DNA of 64,000 nucleotides from Pinus tabuliformis (GCA_031772625.1 CM062811.1:647230606-647294605), one strand, 5' to 3'. Counted from the stretch's first letter, positions 33,673 to 46,579 are shown. A program made the numbers and translations. Notes: generated by a model not told the origin, from the sequence alone.

Positions 33673-36600
33673 ACAGCCATGGGGATAAAAGGTAAGGACT
33701 CCATTGCTAGCACTAGTACTTCGAATTTACACAACGAGACTCCAAATGAAAAGAAGAGGATAAAACTTTTCCACATAAGGGTAATCTCAAAACATAGAAA
33801 AATTGATACTCTTTTTTATAGTGGCTCTCAAGCCAAGCTCATCTCTAAAAACATTGTCAAAAGTTTAAACTTGGAAACCATTCCACATCATATGCCATAT
33901 CCATTAGGATGGGTGTGTGGCAATGCACAGGTGCAAGTAAATAGAAAGTGTAGACTGAAATTCGCCATTACTGTAAATTTCATAGATGAAGTGGAACTTG
34001 ATGTTGTGCCATTATACATATGTGGTATAGTTTTGGGCAACCGATATCTCTATGAAAGAAAAGCTATCTTCCATAGAAATGAAAAAAAATACAATTCATT
34101 CAAAGACAGAGTAGAATACATTGTAAGAATCCATAGCAAGAAACTAAATCTTTCACTTGTAAATGCGGGACAGATGAAAAGACTAGTGAATTCTAGCAAG
34201 AATTTTGTGCTTCTAATGATCAAACCCAAGAATGATATTGATAATGAAGATTTTCAAGGTTGTGACTCAAGATTGAAATCTGAATTGGTTGATGTTGTTA
34301 ACCAATATGATGAGATGTTTCAGGAACCAAAAGGATTTCCTCCCAAGAGAGGAATCCAACATGAAATACAATTGCAGCAAGATTGTCCTCTTCCTAACAT
34401 TGGCATGTACAAGATGTCAGTGATGGAAAGTGCAGAAATTAAAAAGAAAATTCAAGAGTTGTTGGATAAAGGGATCATCAAGCCAAGTTCTTTGCCATGT
34501 GGGTCACCTATTGTTTTGGTTCCAAATAAGGATGGAACATGGCGCATGTGTGTGGACTTCCGTGCATTGAACAATATTACAGTAAAGAACCGTTACCCAT
34601 TGCCTAGAATAGATGATTTACTTGATCAATTGAAAGATGAAAATTATTTTACTAAGTTGGACTTAAGGAGTGGCTACCATCAAATTAGAATTGTTGAAGG
34701 AGACATTTGGAAGACAACATTCAAGACAAAACAAGGTTTGTTTGAATGGCTAGTTATGCCTTTTGGTTTATGTAATGCTCCTGCTACCTTCATGCGTGTG
34801 ATGAATGATGTGTTGAGGCCATTTCTTGATGAGTTTGTTATAGTCTACTTAGATGACATCTTAATTTTCAGTAAATCTCGTGATGAACATGTCATGCATG
34901 TGAGAAAAATACTTGATGTCTTAAAGAAAGAACAATTGTATTTAAATATGTCAAAGTGTGAGTTTGGAAAAACTTCTTTAGTTTACTTGGGTCATATTGT
35001 TGGAGGAGGTGAGTTGAAAATAGATCCCTCCAAGGTTGATGTCATTTTGAATTGGCCAAGGCCTAAGACAGTTACTGAGGTAAGATTTTTTTTGGGAGCA
35101 ACCCAATATTGGAGGAAATTCATTGCTAACTTTTCTTCTATAACAACTCCTTTGCATGCATTGACTAGTGTGAAAAAGGTTTTTCAGTGGGGAGGAAAAC
35201 AACAAAAGGCCTTTGATGCATTGAAGGAAAATATCAGTTCAACCCTAGTACTTGCACTTCCAGACTTGAGACAGTCATTTGAGATCCAGACTGATGCTAG
35301 TGACTACGCCATGGGTGCAGTCCTCATGCAACATGGTAAGCCTATCTGTTTTCATTCAGAAACTTTCAATGGTGCAATGATTAATTATCCTACATATGAC
35401 AAGGAATTGTATGCATTGGTGCAAAGTGTGAAAAAGTGGAAACACTACTTGATGGGTAAGGAAACAATCATTCACATTGATCATCAACCATTGTAATACT
35501 TGCAATCTCAATCTAAGTTGCAGCAATCAAGGCACTTCCGATGGATGGGTTTTCTTCAACAATTCCACTTGGTGATAAGGTATAAGAAAGATATCTACAA
35601 TAAAGTTGTTGATATTATTTCTAGGCCTATTATTAGTGCAACTACTTTACTCAAGAATAATTCTATTTCGCGTGAAAGTTATATTGAACAGTATGCATTA
35701 GACAATGACTTTCAGGATGTTTATGAAAGCTTGAGTCAAGCTAACCAAGTAGAGGAATTGGATTATCATTTTCATGATAACTTGTTCTACCATCTTTGTA
35801 AGCTTTGTATTCCATAGGGAGAAAGAGTCAAGATCATATGTGAGGTACATACTTCTCTTATTGCTGGTCATTTCAATGTAAGTAAGACGGTGACACATTT
35901 ACAGAGGTATTTTTATTGGCCTCATATGCTTGAAAGTGTGTCACATTTTAAAAGAGGATGTTCATTATGTGCAGTTAGTAAGCCTAGCAATAGGAAGTTA
36001 GGATTGTACACACCACTTCCGGTACCTTCTCGTCCTTTGGAGAGTGTTTCTATGGATTTTGTTGGAGGTCTTCCTATGTCAAAAAGGAGTCATGATTATC
36101 TTTATGTAGTTGTGGATATGTTCAATAAAATGTGTATTTTGATGCCATGTAAAAAGCAAATTACAGCTAAACAAACTGCTCAGTTATTTTTTCAGAATGT
36201 ATGGGTGCATTTTGGATTGCCCACATCCATTGTTAGTGATTGAGATTCTCGCTTTGTTGGGAAATTTTGGTTAAGTTTGTGGGGATTCATGGACACCAAA
36301 TTGAAAAAGAGTACAACATTTCATTCGCAAACAGATGGTCAAACAGAGGTGGTGAATAGGACTGTGATACATATTCTTCGTGGGTATTGCAACAAGCATC
36401 CTAAGTTGTGGGATGAACATTTTCACTACATTCAACATGCTTAAAACTGGGCCAAGCACTCTTCAACTCAAACATCACCATTTGAAGCATGTTTGGGATA
36501 CTTACCTAAGCCTCCTTTGGATCTGATTTTTGGAAAGGATGTTGCCATTTATGGTCATAGTGACATAGACAAAGCAAGAAGGTTCATTGAACAAATCCAA

Positions 36601-37029
36601 TTGGTACAACAAAGAGTTCAAGAAAAACTGGAAAAGAGCCAAGGAAAGTACAAGTCAAGGCATGAAAAGCATCGGGTAGATCACAAGTTCCAAGTCGGTG
36701 ATGAAGTTTGGCTTCACATTAGCAAAGAGAGGCTCTAAGGAGAAGGTAAAAAGATGAAACCAATTCGATATGGTCCATTCATAATTCTAGGAAAGATTGG
36801 TGGCAATACCTTCATGTTGGATTTTCCTTCATATATGAAAATTTATGATGTTGTTAATGTGGAAAATTTAAGGTTGTATGAGCCTCCTTTGATTGAAGAT
36901 CAAGGAGAGAATGTTCAAATTCCTTCCATTGAAGATTTCTCTCTTGAATACCTTGATGAACTACAACAAGACACCATTCTTGACAAAAGAACAAGGTCTT
37001 CAAAACAAGGGAGTGTGGACTACCTCTGA
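33673..37029 (+). pseudogene. E2 pol: protease, RT, RNase H, integrase
   Basis: One continuous pol frame. The protease reads IDTLFYSGSQAKLIS, with the catalytic Asp replaced by Tyr. The RT includes GSPIVLVPNKDGTWRMCVDF, LDLRSGYHQIRI, WLVMPFGLCNAPATFM and the catalytic VIVYLDDILIF. RNase H includes QTDASDYAMGAVLMQ and YDKELYALVQSVKKW. Integrase includes the CSLC zinc pair, SMDFVGGLPM, a catalytic site SD*DSRFVG and TDGQTEVVNRT, then a GPFIILGKIGGNTFMLDFP end. Stops are at 35494, 35815, 36241, 36442 and 36736. The 605-codon first segment is intact, so truncation is by few and late changes. No chromodomain was found. Confidence 0.9.
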
Positions 37030-38219
37030 GTGGCGCAACTCATTTCATGTGAAACAGAATTTGTATGCTCCCAGAAACACGTTCTATTTGTTTTCCTCCA
37101 CACGTGAATTTTTGCAACAAAAAAAAATATGACAGTCCAGTCAGTAGTCTGTACTGCTGACGTGGCACTGACTAGGCACGCCTACATGGGAGAGTGATTG
37201 TGAATTGACTATTTTCCTCCAGAGAATTAGGTGGTGCCAAGTGGAATGATTTCATTGGTGCTGATTTGGGTGATTTTCATTGGTGGGTTGGTGGCCAACC
37301 ACAGGATGCCATGTGGCCCAACTGTAAGCCGCCACGTGGTAGCATGGGGGCCACCAAAAACTGGTTAAGGGCATAATGGACCAGGTGGGGGTCGAACACC
37401 AGAGCTCTGTCCAACAAACTTTGCCAACTACTGATGCACCACTACGAGTCTTATTATATTATGTCATGCAAAATATATTTAAACCTTAATTTTTGCATCA
37501 CTTGGGAAAGGGGCCAGCCATAGGGGCCAACCCCTAGGCAGGTGCAACCCAATAGCACTGTGGGTGGAGTAGAGTGGGGGACCAAGAGGCAGGGGTAAGC
37601 CATTGGCCTTAGCCCCAGGCACGTGGCCCCCCATGTGCCCTGAATTTTTAGAAATAAGGCCGCATTAAGCATTTAAACGCTCAGACAAATTCGCCCGGAT
37701 TTTGGCAGAATCAGCACCCAGTTAGCAAAAATTGGGGAAAATTTGTAGGATGGTGCCAGATTTTGGGGACACTATAGAGCGAATAGTGCAAGAGCTAGGG
37801 GAGGCCATAACTTCTTCATTTTTTGACCAATTCAGGAGAAGAAAGAGGCTAGACAAGCATTTTTGGGAATTCGGGAGCCATTGGAGCAGGCTTCAGAGGT
37901 GTTTGAGAATTGTAAACTGATGTATTCACGCTTTTGAGCATAATAGAGAGGGCCAAGCCATTGGAAGTTAGACCAAGGAGACATAGCCCAGGAGGGGTGA
38001 ACTCCTTCATCATGTGCTATTGTGATATTGTTTTGGTGATTTTCTTGTCTTCTATATGCTACTATTCAGTCATTTGTTTATGTTAATTTGCACATGAAAT
38101 TTACATAAAAAAACACACACAAACTCATGATAAAACTTGCAATTAAGCTCATGAATCCTTAAGCACTTTTACGTATTCTGAAGAGGAATTTAGCACAACA
38201 AAACTAATTTTCCCATTTA
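37014..38219 (+). repeat. E2 3' LTR
   Basis: About 1.2 kb, starting TGTGGACTACC right after the polypurine tract. It lacks about 30 bp near its start relative to the left LTR and carries many substitutions. The reversed tRNA-like segment is kept (gggggtcgaacaccag, 37386-37401). Confidence 0.82.
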
Positions 38220-38225
38220 GATCGG

Positions 38226-41200
38226 TGATCGTGTTGATTGATGGTGGGGTGTCCCACAACTTCATTGGTGCAGAATTTGTAGCTAGAAGAGGATTATCAA
38301 CTGAATAATTTGGAGGATTTATAGTTTTTATTCATGGGAAGAAGGAGCACAACCGCATGCCATGCACTAAAATATCCCCTGATATAAGTATAACAATGGG
38401 GAACTACACGGTTACAGATAATTTTTTTGTTGTGTATTGTCCAGAATCCCATAAAAAATAGTGTTAGGGGTTCAATGGCCATATTCAATTAGAACTCATA
38501 CAATGAACTATCAAGAATTGGAATTTTCATTTACAGGTCCAGATGGTAAGAAGGTGATGTTAAGAGGAATGCATGCATACCCACCCAATATTTTGACATC
38601 CAATAGGATGGAGGCAAATATTCGACATGGGGATATCGTGTGGTTTGTGGAATGTCGAATCATGGAGAAGAAACTAGAAAAACATAATAAGGAGTATTAT
38701 CCGGACATCATGGCATTACTACAATAGTACTAGAATGTTTTTGGAGATATACCACCAAGACGACCACCAGCTAAGGGATTTGAGCATGTCATTGAACTAG
38801 AGGAAGGGGTTCAAGTTGTCATCACTACCCCTTACCGACATCCCAAATCATATAAGGATGAGATAAAGAAGGCAATCCAGGAGTTGTTGGCATTAGGACA
38901 CATTCGACCAAGCTCAAGCCCTTTTGCTTCATCCATGGTTTTGGTCAAGAAGAAGGATGGGTCCTTAAGGATGTGCATAGACTATCAGGCACTAAACAAA
39001 AAGACTATCAAAAATCGATATCCTATCCCTAGGATCAATGAGCTGATGGATGAGATGAAGGGGGCCAAGTACTTCTCCAAGATTGACCTCTGCTCAGGTT
39101 ATCACTAGATCAGAGTTCGAGATCAGGACATTCCAAAGACAACTTTTAGATGCCACTATGGACACTATGAATTCCTAGTGATGCATTTTGGATTGACCAA
39201 TGCCCTTGTAACATTTCAGTCATGTATGAACCATGTGTTTAACAAGAAGCTATGAAAATTTGTATTGGTCTTCTTCGACGAGATCCTGATTTACGGTTGA
39301 ACATGGTAGGAGCATATACAACATTTAGACGAGGTTTTGGGAATATTAGAGGCACAACAATTATATTCCAAAATCTCCAAATGTGAGTTTGGCATGACAT
39401 AAATTTTATATCTAGGTCACATAATCAGAGTCCAAGGCATCAAAGTGCACCAGGAGAAGATTGAAGCCATTCTCAATTGGCCCACTCCCAAAAATGTAAT
39501 AAAATTAAGGAGCTTCTTGGGTATTTGTACTTATTATAGAATATTTGTTACGGGATATTCATAGTTGGCAACGCATCACTGATCTAAAAAAAAGGGAGCC
39601 TTTGTATGGAAAAATACAACATAGGAGACATTTGATCGAATGAAGGAAGTGATGAGTTCATGCCCAATTCTAGCCTTATCAGACTTCTCCCAACCATTCG
39701 TATTGGAGTGCAATGCTTATGGGGAAGGAATTGGGGCGATTTTAAACATAGAATCATAATCCAATTTCTTTTGAGAGTAGGAAGCTCCAGGATTATGAGC
39801 ACTCTTACTCCATTTAAGACAAATAAATGTTGGCAATTATGCATGCGTTGGCCAAGTTTTGGCCATATCTAGTGGGCAAGAGGTTCAAGGTAAAAAATGA
39901 TCATAATAGTCTTAGATACTTCCTGGATTAGAAGGGATTGAACAAGGTGAAACAAAAATGGGTTAGCAAGATTCAAGCCTATGACTTCGAGATCAAATAC
40001 GTCAAAGGAAAAAACAATGCAGTTGTAGATGCCTTATCTAGGAGACCAACTACCTTCTCCCTCATAGACATTGTGGAAGACTGGAAGTCCCATCTTTTGG
40101 TGGAATACTCGAAGAACCGGTCAACCTGTGAGATTCTTGATGGACAATCATCAGACAATCGGTATAGAGTTGTCAATGACATTATCTATTATAAGGACTG
40201 AATCTATTTAGTACTATAGTTCCAACTGAAGATGAAGATCATACAAGAAACCCACGACTCCCCTCTAGCAGGTCATCCGGGTTTTTGAAGACTTACAGGA
40301 CCATTAGAGAGAGGTTCACATGGAAGGGACTCAAGAGGGACATTATCAAATATGTCCAGGAATGTGGTACTTTTCAGAGCAATAAGGTTGAACATACAAA
40401 CTCGAAAGGTTTGTTACAACCACTGCCCATTCCGAAACAAAAATGGGAGAGTGTCTCCATGGATTTCATTACAGGGCTACCCTCATCCCAAGGCAAAGAT
40501 TGTATCTTCGTGGTGGTAGATCGCCTGACCAAATATGCCCACTTCTTTGTGATTTCCTCCAGAAGCTTTGCATCTTAGATAGTAGAAATATTTTTCCAAG
40601 GAGTATTTTATCTACATGGTTTTCCCAAAACCATTGTCAGTGACCATGATAGCAGGTTCATGGGAGAATTCTGGTAAGAGTTATTTAAGCTAGCATGTAC
40701 AAAAAATTACTTCTAGTACAATGTACCACCCGCAGACAGATGGACAAACAAAATCAACAAATAAATGGGTGTAATGTTACTTACGATACTTTTTTACAAG
40801 GTAACAAAGAGCATGGACCAAGTGGTTGTATTTAAGAGAATATTTCTATAACACCACTTATCACATGTCCATAGGGATGTCACCTTTCCAAGCCTTATAT
40901 GGATATGAGGTAGTTTCTTTTGTAGACACAACATTTGGAGATAGCAGGGCACCATTAGCAAAGGATTAGATCTAGGGATTTTAGTGTATTCTCTGGGCAC
41001 TCAAGGATAACCTATAGATAACTCGTAATCAACAGAAATTATATGCATATCAACAAAGGCTAGAAAGGAGTTTTGAAGTGGGAGATGTAGTTTACCTTTG
41101 ACTACAACTATATAGAGAATCTACCTTGAAGCAAAAAGGAGCAAAAAAAAAAAAGCCACAGGGCCTATCGAGTTATCTGAAAAATAGGAGAAGTGGCATA

Positions 41201-41505
41201 TGAATTGGAGCTTCCAGCAGAGAGAAAAATTCATAACATATTTCATGTTTCTTGTTTGAAGAAGGTGGTAGGGGAGAATGTCAAATAATCACCTGATTTA
41301 CCCCCATTAGATGAGGAGGGACATCTTCAACTAGTTCCAGAGGAGGTGTTGGAGGTTCAAGAAAAGAAGCTTCGAAGCAAGACCATCCATGAGTATTTGG
41401 TATGATGGAAATATTTTCCTGTCGAAGACGCCACCTGGGAAGGAGAGCACATATTGTAGCATCCAACATTGAAATTTCTTGAGGGCAAGAAATTTTGGGC
41501 AGGGA
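38226..41505 (+). pseudogene. E1 pol: protease, RT, integrase, chromodomain
   Basis: Protease starts VIVLIDGGVSHNFIGAEFVA with the catalytic LIDGG kept. RT includes [49 protein letters not shown] and a mutated catalytic motif VLVFFDEILIY (Asp to Glu). Fragments of RNase H linker (KYVKGKNNAVVDALSRRP) and integrase (FTWKGLKRDIIKYVQECGTF, WESVSMDFITGLPSSQGKD, VVVDRLTKYAHF, TIVSDHDSRFMGEFW) follow. The C-terminus holds chromodomain pieces (RSKTIHEYLV, WKYFPVEDATWEGEHIL). More than a dozen stops and several frameshifts make it much older than E2. Confidence 0.85.
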
Positions 41506-41509
41506 GAAC

Positions 41510-41595
41510 TATAATATCCCCAACCAATTGACCCAGTTGGACCAAGTATTTTAATTTTATTATATATATATATATATATATATATCTATATCTAT

Positions 41596-41636
<41 letters not shown>

Positions 41637-42155
41637 ATAGTAATAATAATAATAAATAAATAAATAAATAAGTTGCGTAGAGCACATAGTTTTGGCCCCA
41701 CGTAAGTCTCAACCAAGGTAATTGCCCATGGTTTTCTTTAAGCGATTGAGATTTAAACAGACAAAAGAGAAACGAGAGTAGGTAAGGAATTTGGATATTT
41801 TTCATTGATATTTTGAGAGCTCAAGCGAGGATTTCGGGTGAGATCCTCAGTTTGAGAGTCGTCGTGTGCAAAATCGATGGGGTATGATCCATCAATGTGA
41901 CCGACAACAATTCAAGGAGGGAATAGTAAGTTTAACTTTGGTGAAATTGTTGTAAATGACCTCCTATAATACCTGAGGCCAATATATTAATATAACTATA
42001 TTTTTGGCTGGACTCCAAACTTTTTTTGGTTTATATTGGATATGGTAATTGGCATAAAAACATATTTAATATTATCAATGGTGTTTGGGTGATTACTCCA
42101 AGGCACTCATGATATTCACGTATGCTTGGAGAATTTTAATATAAAGTTTATCACA
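41510..42155 (+). repeat. E1 3' LTR, internally deleted
   Basis: This 646-bp LTR begins TATAATATCCCC (originally TG) after a purine tract and ends gtttatcaca. It lacks about 800 bp present in the left LTR. A compound microsatellite at 41561-41673 (TA, TC, TA, TAA and TAAA runs) marks the same position as the shorter ATA repeat in the left LTR. Confidence 0.82.
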
Positions 42156-42160
42156 TAGGC

Positions 42161-42597
42161 ATAATATGTTATTTCCATTAGTGCATAAATAGAGTAATTG
42201 TTCCCTCCTGATTACAATTAGATGCAAATTTCAAGTTCACAGCCATAGTTTTCTTTTTTGTTTTGTTTTGGTCCTTATAGGCTTTGCCAAAAATGGATTT
42301 CAAGGGCTTCCAACTCTTTTTGGTTACAGTAAGAAAGGTGCAACCATGAAACAAAGAGTTCAACGAACTACAAATTTTAAAATAAGGAAAAATTTGAAAG
42401 ATAGAACAAGGGTAGAAGTTTGGGATGTATGGTAACCATAATATGGACATGGCTGACTGTACTCCAAAAATTTTCCACCTTAGTGTTGTGAACTAAATCC
42501 AGATGAGGGGTAGGGGTAGGGGTATGGATTCAACTGATTTGAATTCCTGGCCCAAGGATTTTCATTAAAAATTATTTCCTTTAAATCAAGATATATA

Positions 42598-42631
<34 letters not shown>

Positions 42632-43348
42632 GAAACATTAAAATTTAAAATTAATATATCAATATGATTTGCATGATTATGAAAAAAAATCATTCTCTTT
42701 TCAAAATATCGATTTAACAACTTTGAAGTATTTCTTGACCTTCTCTTGGACCACTATTTTCAAGTCAAGATATTGAAGAGCACACATTGAACAACAAGTT
42801 TCAGGGTTGAGCGAAATAATGAATGATTGAAATTGAATTGTTACAGGTTGGTGTAGGATAGTAAAAAAGAGAATTACAATAAAATTATTTAGAATTTTTA
42901 TTTTTTGTTTATTTGTTTGTTTGTTTCAGGTGTTTCCTTCAAATTTTGAACTATACATGCATATTTGCACATATGCTGACAAATTTATTATTTAAATGGT
43001 AGTACCTATCTTTGAAAGGGAATCAGGTGATCAAAGTCATGTTAGAGTTGAAAGCTAAGAAATGATTTCAAAGTTCAGAGTTGGTTCTTGTGTGATTAAA
43101 GTAGATTTACCAATGGGAAAACTAAGTTCAACCTATTGGTTGTTTATATTTATTTTCTTGATCATCATAGAGAATATTAATTATCTATTATGGTTTGACT
43201 TTTAGAGTGTAGCAATCTGTCAATCAATGCACAAAGTTTTTAAGTTGAGTGATCTTTAGAGATTGCACCTCTTTTGCAAATTGTACATATTTCCAGCTAG
43301 AAAAGTTAAAAGTACAATACATACTACCCATTACATCATTCTAGTTCT
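42161..43348. other. Spacer between E1 and TE-X
   Basis: AT-rich with no gene recognised; includes a (TA)n run near 42596-42629 and gggtagggg repeats at 42508-42524. It is presumably the original host DNA into which E1 and TE-X inserted. Confidence 0.55.
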
Positions 43349-43353
43349 TATTA

Positions 43354-43538
43354 TGTTATGAATATAATCCATAACAAGTAAATAAACAAAATAAATGTAA
43401 ATATTAAATAATCAAATATTGGTTATGTTAAATAGTCATTAAGTTAAGTGAAAAGGCATGTCTAAAAGACATGCCCAGTCACGAAAGGATAACTGCTTAG
43501 GTATATATGCGGGTCCTCATTGTAACATTTGATCATCA

Positions 43539-43575
<37 letters not shown>

Positions 43576-43621
43576 CAAATACTCTTGTGTATTTTTACAT
43601 TCAAGCCTAAAAGCTATCAAT
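43354..43621 (+). repeat. TE-X 5' LTR
   Basis: A 268-bp LTR. It holds a perfect 9-bp hairpin (ggcatgtct/agacatgcc, 43455-43475), a TATA-like ggtatatatg at 43500-43509 and a long (TA)n tract (about 43541-43573). It differs from the right LTR at roughly 16-18 sites by eye, mostly C/T or G/A changes, apart from TA-tract length. Confidence 0.82.
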
Positions 43622-43717
43622 TATTATGCCAATGGTGCACAATAAAATCATTCAGGTCTTTGAACGTTGTTCGCTACACAATGTCCATTATGTTCACATT
43701 TTGAATGTGTTGAGTAG

Positions 43718-46063
43718 TTTAGTAAAATTCAAGAAGCATTTCAGCGATTAGAAAAATCATGTGCAGAAGTTTCAGCATGTCTAAAAAAAATTTATCCAGA
43801 GGAAGACGATAGTGACAGTGAAGGAACGAAACAAGGTGAAGCATTATATAATTAAAAAGTTGAAGATGAAGCTAATGTAGATCAAGATGATGATTCTGAT
43901 GAAGCTAGTCTTGATATGGATGAGAATGACATGGATCAAGATGATGTGGATGAGGATTACCTTGAGAAACAACAGGCTCTTGAAGAGAATGTAAATACCT
44001 TCGAGAAAACATGCATGGTGGGTAAAGACAATTCAATTATTACTGCGCCAGAGGTCGAGATTGATCAAAAAATAAATTCTGACATATTTGCAGCCCCTGT
44101 TTTTGATAGGAATAAAGGTGAAAGAGAGGTTGTTGGTATTCATCGAATGAGTTGCCAATGCAAAGGTCAGAATGGAATTCACATGTTAGCTTCAGAATCT
44201 AAGCATGATAGTGGAAAGTCTGAACAAGATATGCTGAGCAAGGTTTCACAGGCAGACCAAGATCATAATGCACTGAATTTCTCAGAAGGCTTAGCTCTTG
44301 AAAATGATTCTGAACTTGATACTTCTCTTAGTCTTCAGCCAGATGCCATTCTCAACCAGAGTAAAATGAGCTATGCATATATCAATAAGAGTGTTTTACT
44401 GTCAGAGGAATTGGTAGCTGAAAGGGAACTAAATCTATCCATGGCACTTTCAGGAGGAGCCTGTGAATCAGTTACTAACATTTCTTGTGTTGATGCCCGA
44501 GATGTTAGACACTTGATAAAGAAACCTTCAGATTTCCTTTTGGCAACAAATCCTCCCTTGCAAAGAGACAGTCACTTAGATAATAGTCCGATTGATGACA
44601 ATGTCGATATGTTTGATAAAAATGAGTCCTTCCCTGATTGTAAGCAAGAGAAGGAACCTGCAGGAGGTTTTCGAACCAAAATTTCAGAAGAGGTTATGTC
44701 AAAAACAGATTATGATGAGAATGTAGATGATCTTAAAAACATAGATGACTATGAAGACATTGATGAAGATGTGAAGATTACTGATTCGGATGATAAAAGG
44801 GAAGTGGAAATGGTTGATTCTGATAATGGTGATGAAGAGGAAAATGAAACAAATGGAGGGAAAGATATGAATTCATACCGTAAAAGTGGAGGAAACATTG
44901 CCATTTATGGTGAAGGGGAAGATATCAAAATTGTTGATTTAAAGGGAGACAAGGAAGCTGTGAATATAAATGATATGGACATTGAAATGGAATTTGAAGA
45001 TTTGGAAGAGTGTTTATGTTCGATTGATGATGTTCAGTGGGATAAGTTGCCTCAGGATTTGCAAGAGGAAGCTCTGGCTTGGTTGCATGCAAATTCCCTT
45101 CCCATATATCGGAGGGTATCCAAGGAATGGAATGCCCTACTTTCATCTAGCAGATTCTTAGGTGAATTATGGCTAGATTCACTTGCTAACAAGAAGCCAT
45201 GGCTAGTTCTATTGTACCAACACTCTAGACATCGATGTCAGGTTTATTACTTCTACAGGAAAACTTGGGAGCCTAGTTTCTTCCTCTCTTTCCTAAGTAG
45301 AGATAATGAAAACTATTGGAGAGGATCAATTCTAGCAAATAGTGCCTCTGGGAGATTAATGGTACAGATGTGTGATCCATTATCAGGATTTTCCTACCAC
45401 CTATGCAATCCTTACACTCAAACATCAATCAAATTCATCCCCATGCCATCCATAGAAAGAGTTTTTTCCAAAGTAATTGTGGAAGGCGAGGAAGCCATTA
45501 ACGATAATAAAAATGGACTTGAAATCTTCAATGTGGTGGCCTTGCAGTTGGTTGCTGGTCAAATAACATGTATGGTTCAATTATATGACTCTTCCGTAAA
45601 ATCATGGAGCTCTGTGGCACATGTTCCACAGAATCTCGATGCAAGGTATTAGATGATTTTCTCCAACTGTTACTTTTACTGTTTGGCTATCGAACGTCTA
45701 GCTGTTAGGACACCTTGGATATTGATTTTCAGAATCCAAGATGGAGGAGAACTGAGAATGTGGGTAGAACCAATGCCGAAGATTTTACTGGATAGCGCCA
45801 GAAAAATGTTCAATCTCGTCACCTGTGGTTTGCATCTTCTAATGGTGTCGGCCGAGATCGAGGCGGATGGGTTGGTTATTATTTGGGAATTTAATAAAAA
45901 CTTCTCAAACTCTTCGTGGCATTGGAAAGAGATAGTCTGGATGCCTGCATCTCTTAGGCTACAACTGAATCTTGATGCTGACATCAACTGCAAAGAAGTG
46001 GACTGTGTCTGCTTCATATCAGTGCATGGAACAGATGTAGTGAAGGGTTCTTCACACACGTAA
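43718..46063 (+). pseudogene. Captured F-box protein coding sequence
   Basis: F-box proteins are substrate adaptors of SCF ubiquitin ligases. A single frame of about 780 codons runs 43718-46063, broken only by TAA at 43853 and TAG at 45650; the longest open part is 578 codons from ATG 43916. About 430 residues at the front are Asp/Glu-rich and of low complexity (VEDEANVDQDDDSDEASLDM, DENDMDQDDVDEDYLEKQQ). The F-box is WDKLPQDLQEEALAWLHANS with RRVSKEWNALL (about 45038-45140). A kelch-type C-terminal region follows (KKPWLVLLYQHSRHRCQVYY, LCNPYTQTSIKFIPMPS, SSVKSWSSVAHVPQNLDARY, DGLVIIWEFNKN, WHWKEIVWMP). No introns are apparent. After the stop at 46061 the frame stays open to 46252. I do not recognise a specific named gene. 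Confidence 0.75.
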
Positions 46064-46579
46064 GGAGTTTTTGAGGTCATGTATGCGCACATGTTACAAG
46101 GGTTGCCATCCACAGTCAAACGTCACACCCTTCTGTCTTGTACCTTCCCATCTTCAACTACTATTTCCATCTTTCTTTCTGTTTGCCCTTCAACTCTCAC
46201 TATTGGATTCATTGCCACAATTCTCTTGACTCTATGGAAGATAGCTCAATGATATATAACAATAATGAGTATATGTGTTGCTCAGCCTCTTTGATGTTTC
46301 CTCTAACAAACCCTGTAACTAACTGTTGTGACCTCTCACTGTCGGTGGTTGGACCACAGTAATTCCTCGTTGTGTGTCGGTCAGAGGCCAACAAGTTCGG
46401 CATCGATTTGATGTGAGTGTTGCGTATAGTAGTAGTCGATATATATCTATATTTATATGAACTGCATCATACACCTTAGCCTTTATTATTTCGTGGTCAA
46501 TATAGGTAATACACCGAAAAAACGTAAACAATGTGTGCAACATGGTTGGCTCCGTGGGCTCGGTATATACAATGGATCA

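Larger units (their letters stand above)
31146..38219 (+). mobile_element. E2: near-complete Ty3/gypsy element inserted in E1
   Basis: E2 has LTRs 31146-32356 and 37014-38219, a PBS at 32366, a gag-pol frame 32427-37029 and a polypurine tract (caaaacaagggag) just before 37014. Imperfect flanks gattgg (31140-31145) and gatcgg (38220-38225) suggest the target-site duplication; LTR ends are accurate only to a few bases. All domains from gag to integrase are present in order and only point mutations interrupt them, so it is the best-preserved element here. No chromodomain is visible, unlike E1 and E6. It separates E1 gag from E1 protease. Confidence 0.85.
25139..42155 (+). mobile_element. E1: Ty3/gypsy chromodomain element hosting E3 and E2
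   Basis: E1 is a plus-strand LTR retrotransposon interrupted twice. The 5' LTR runs 25139-25547 and 28615-29673, split by E3. Then come a PBS at 29675, gag 29737-31145, E2 (31146-38219), protease to integrase and chromodomain 38226-41505, a polypurine tract at 41497-41509 and the 3' LTR 41510-42155. Flanks taggt (25134-25138) and taggc (42156-42160) fit a 5-bp target-site duplication with one change. Many stops show it is long dead. Without E3 and E2 its own length is about 6.9 kb. Confidence 0.85.

Noticed and set aside
42508..42524. Interstitial telomere repeat (gggtagggg)
   Set aside because: The plant telomere unit is TTTAGGG; these are only two or three G-rich copies that do not match it. 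The same applies to gggtaagggtaaggg at 10678-10692.
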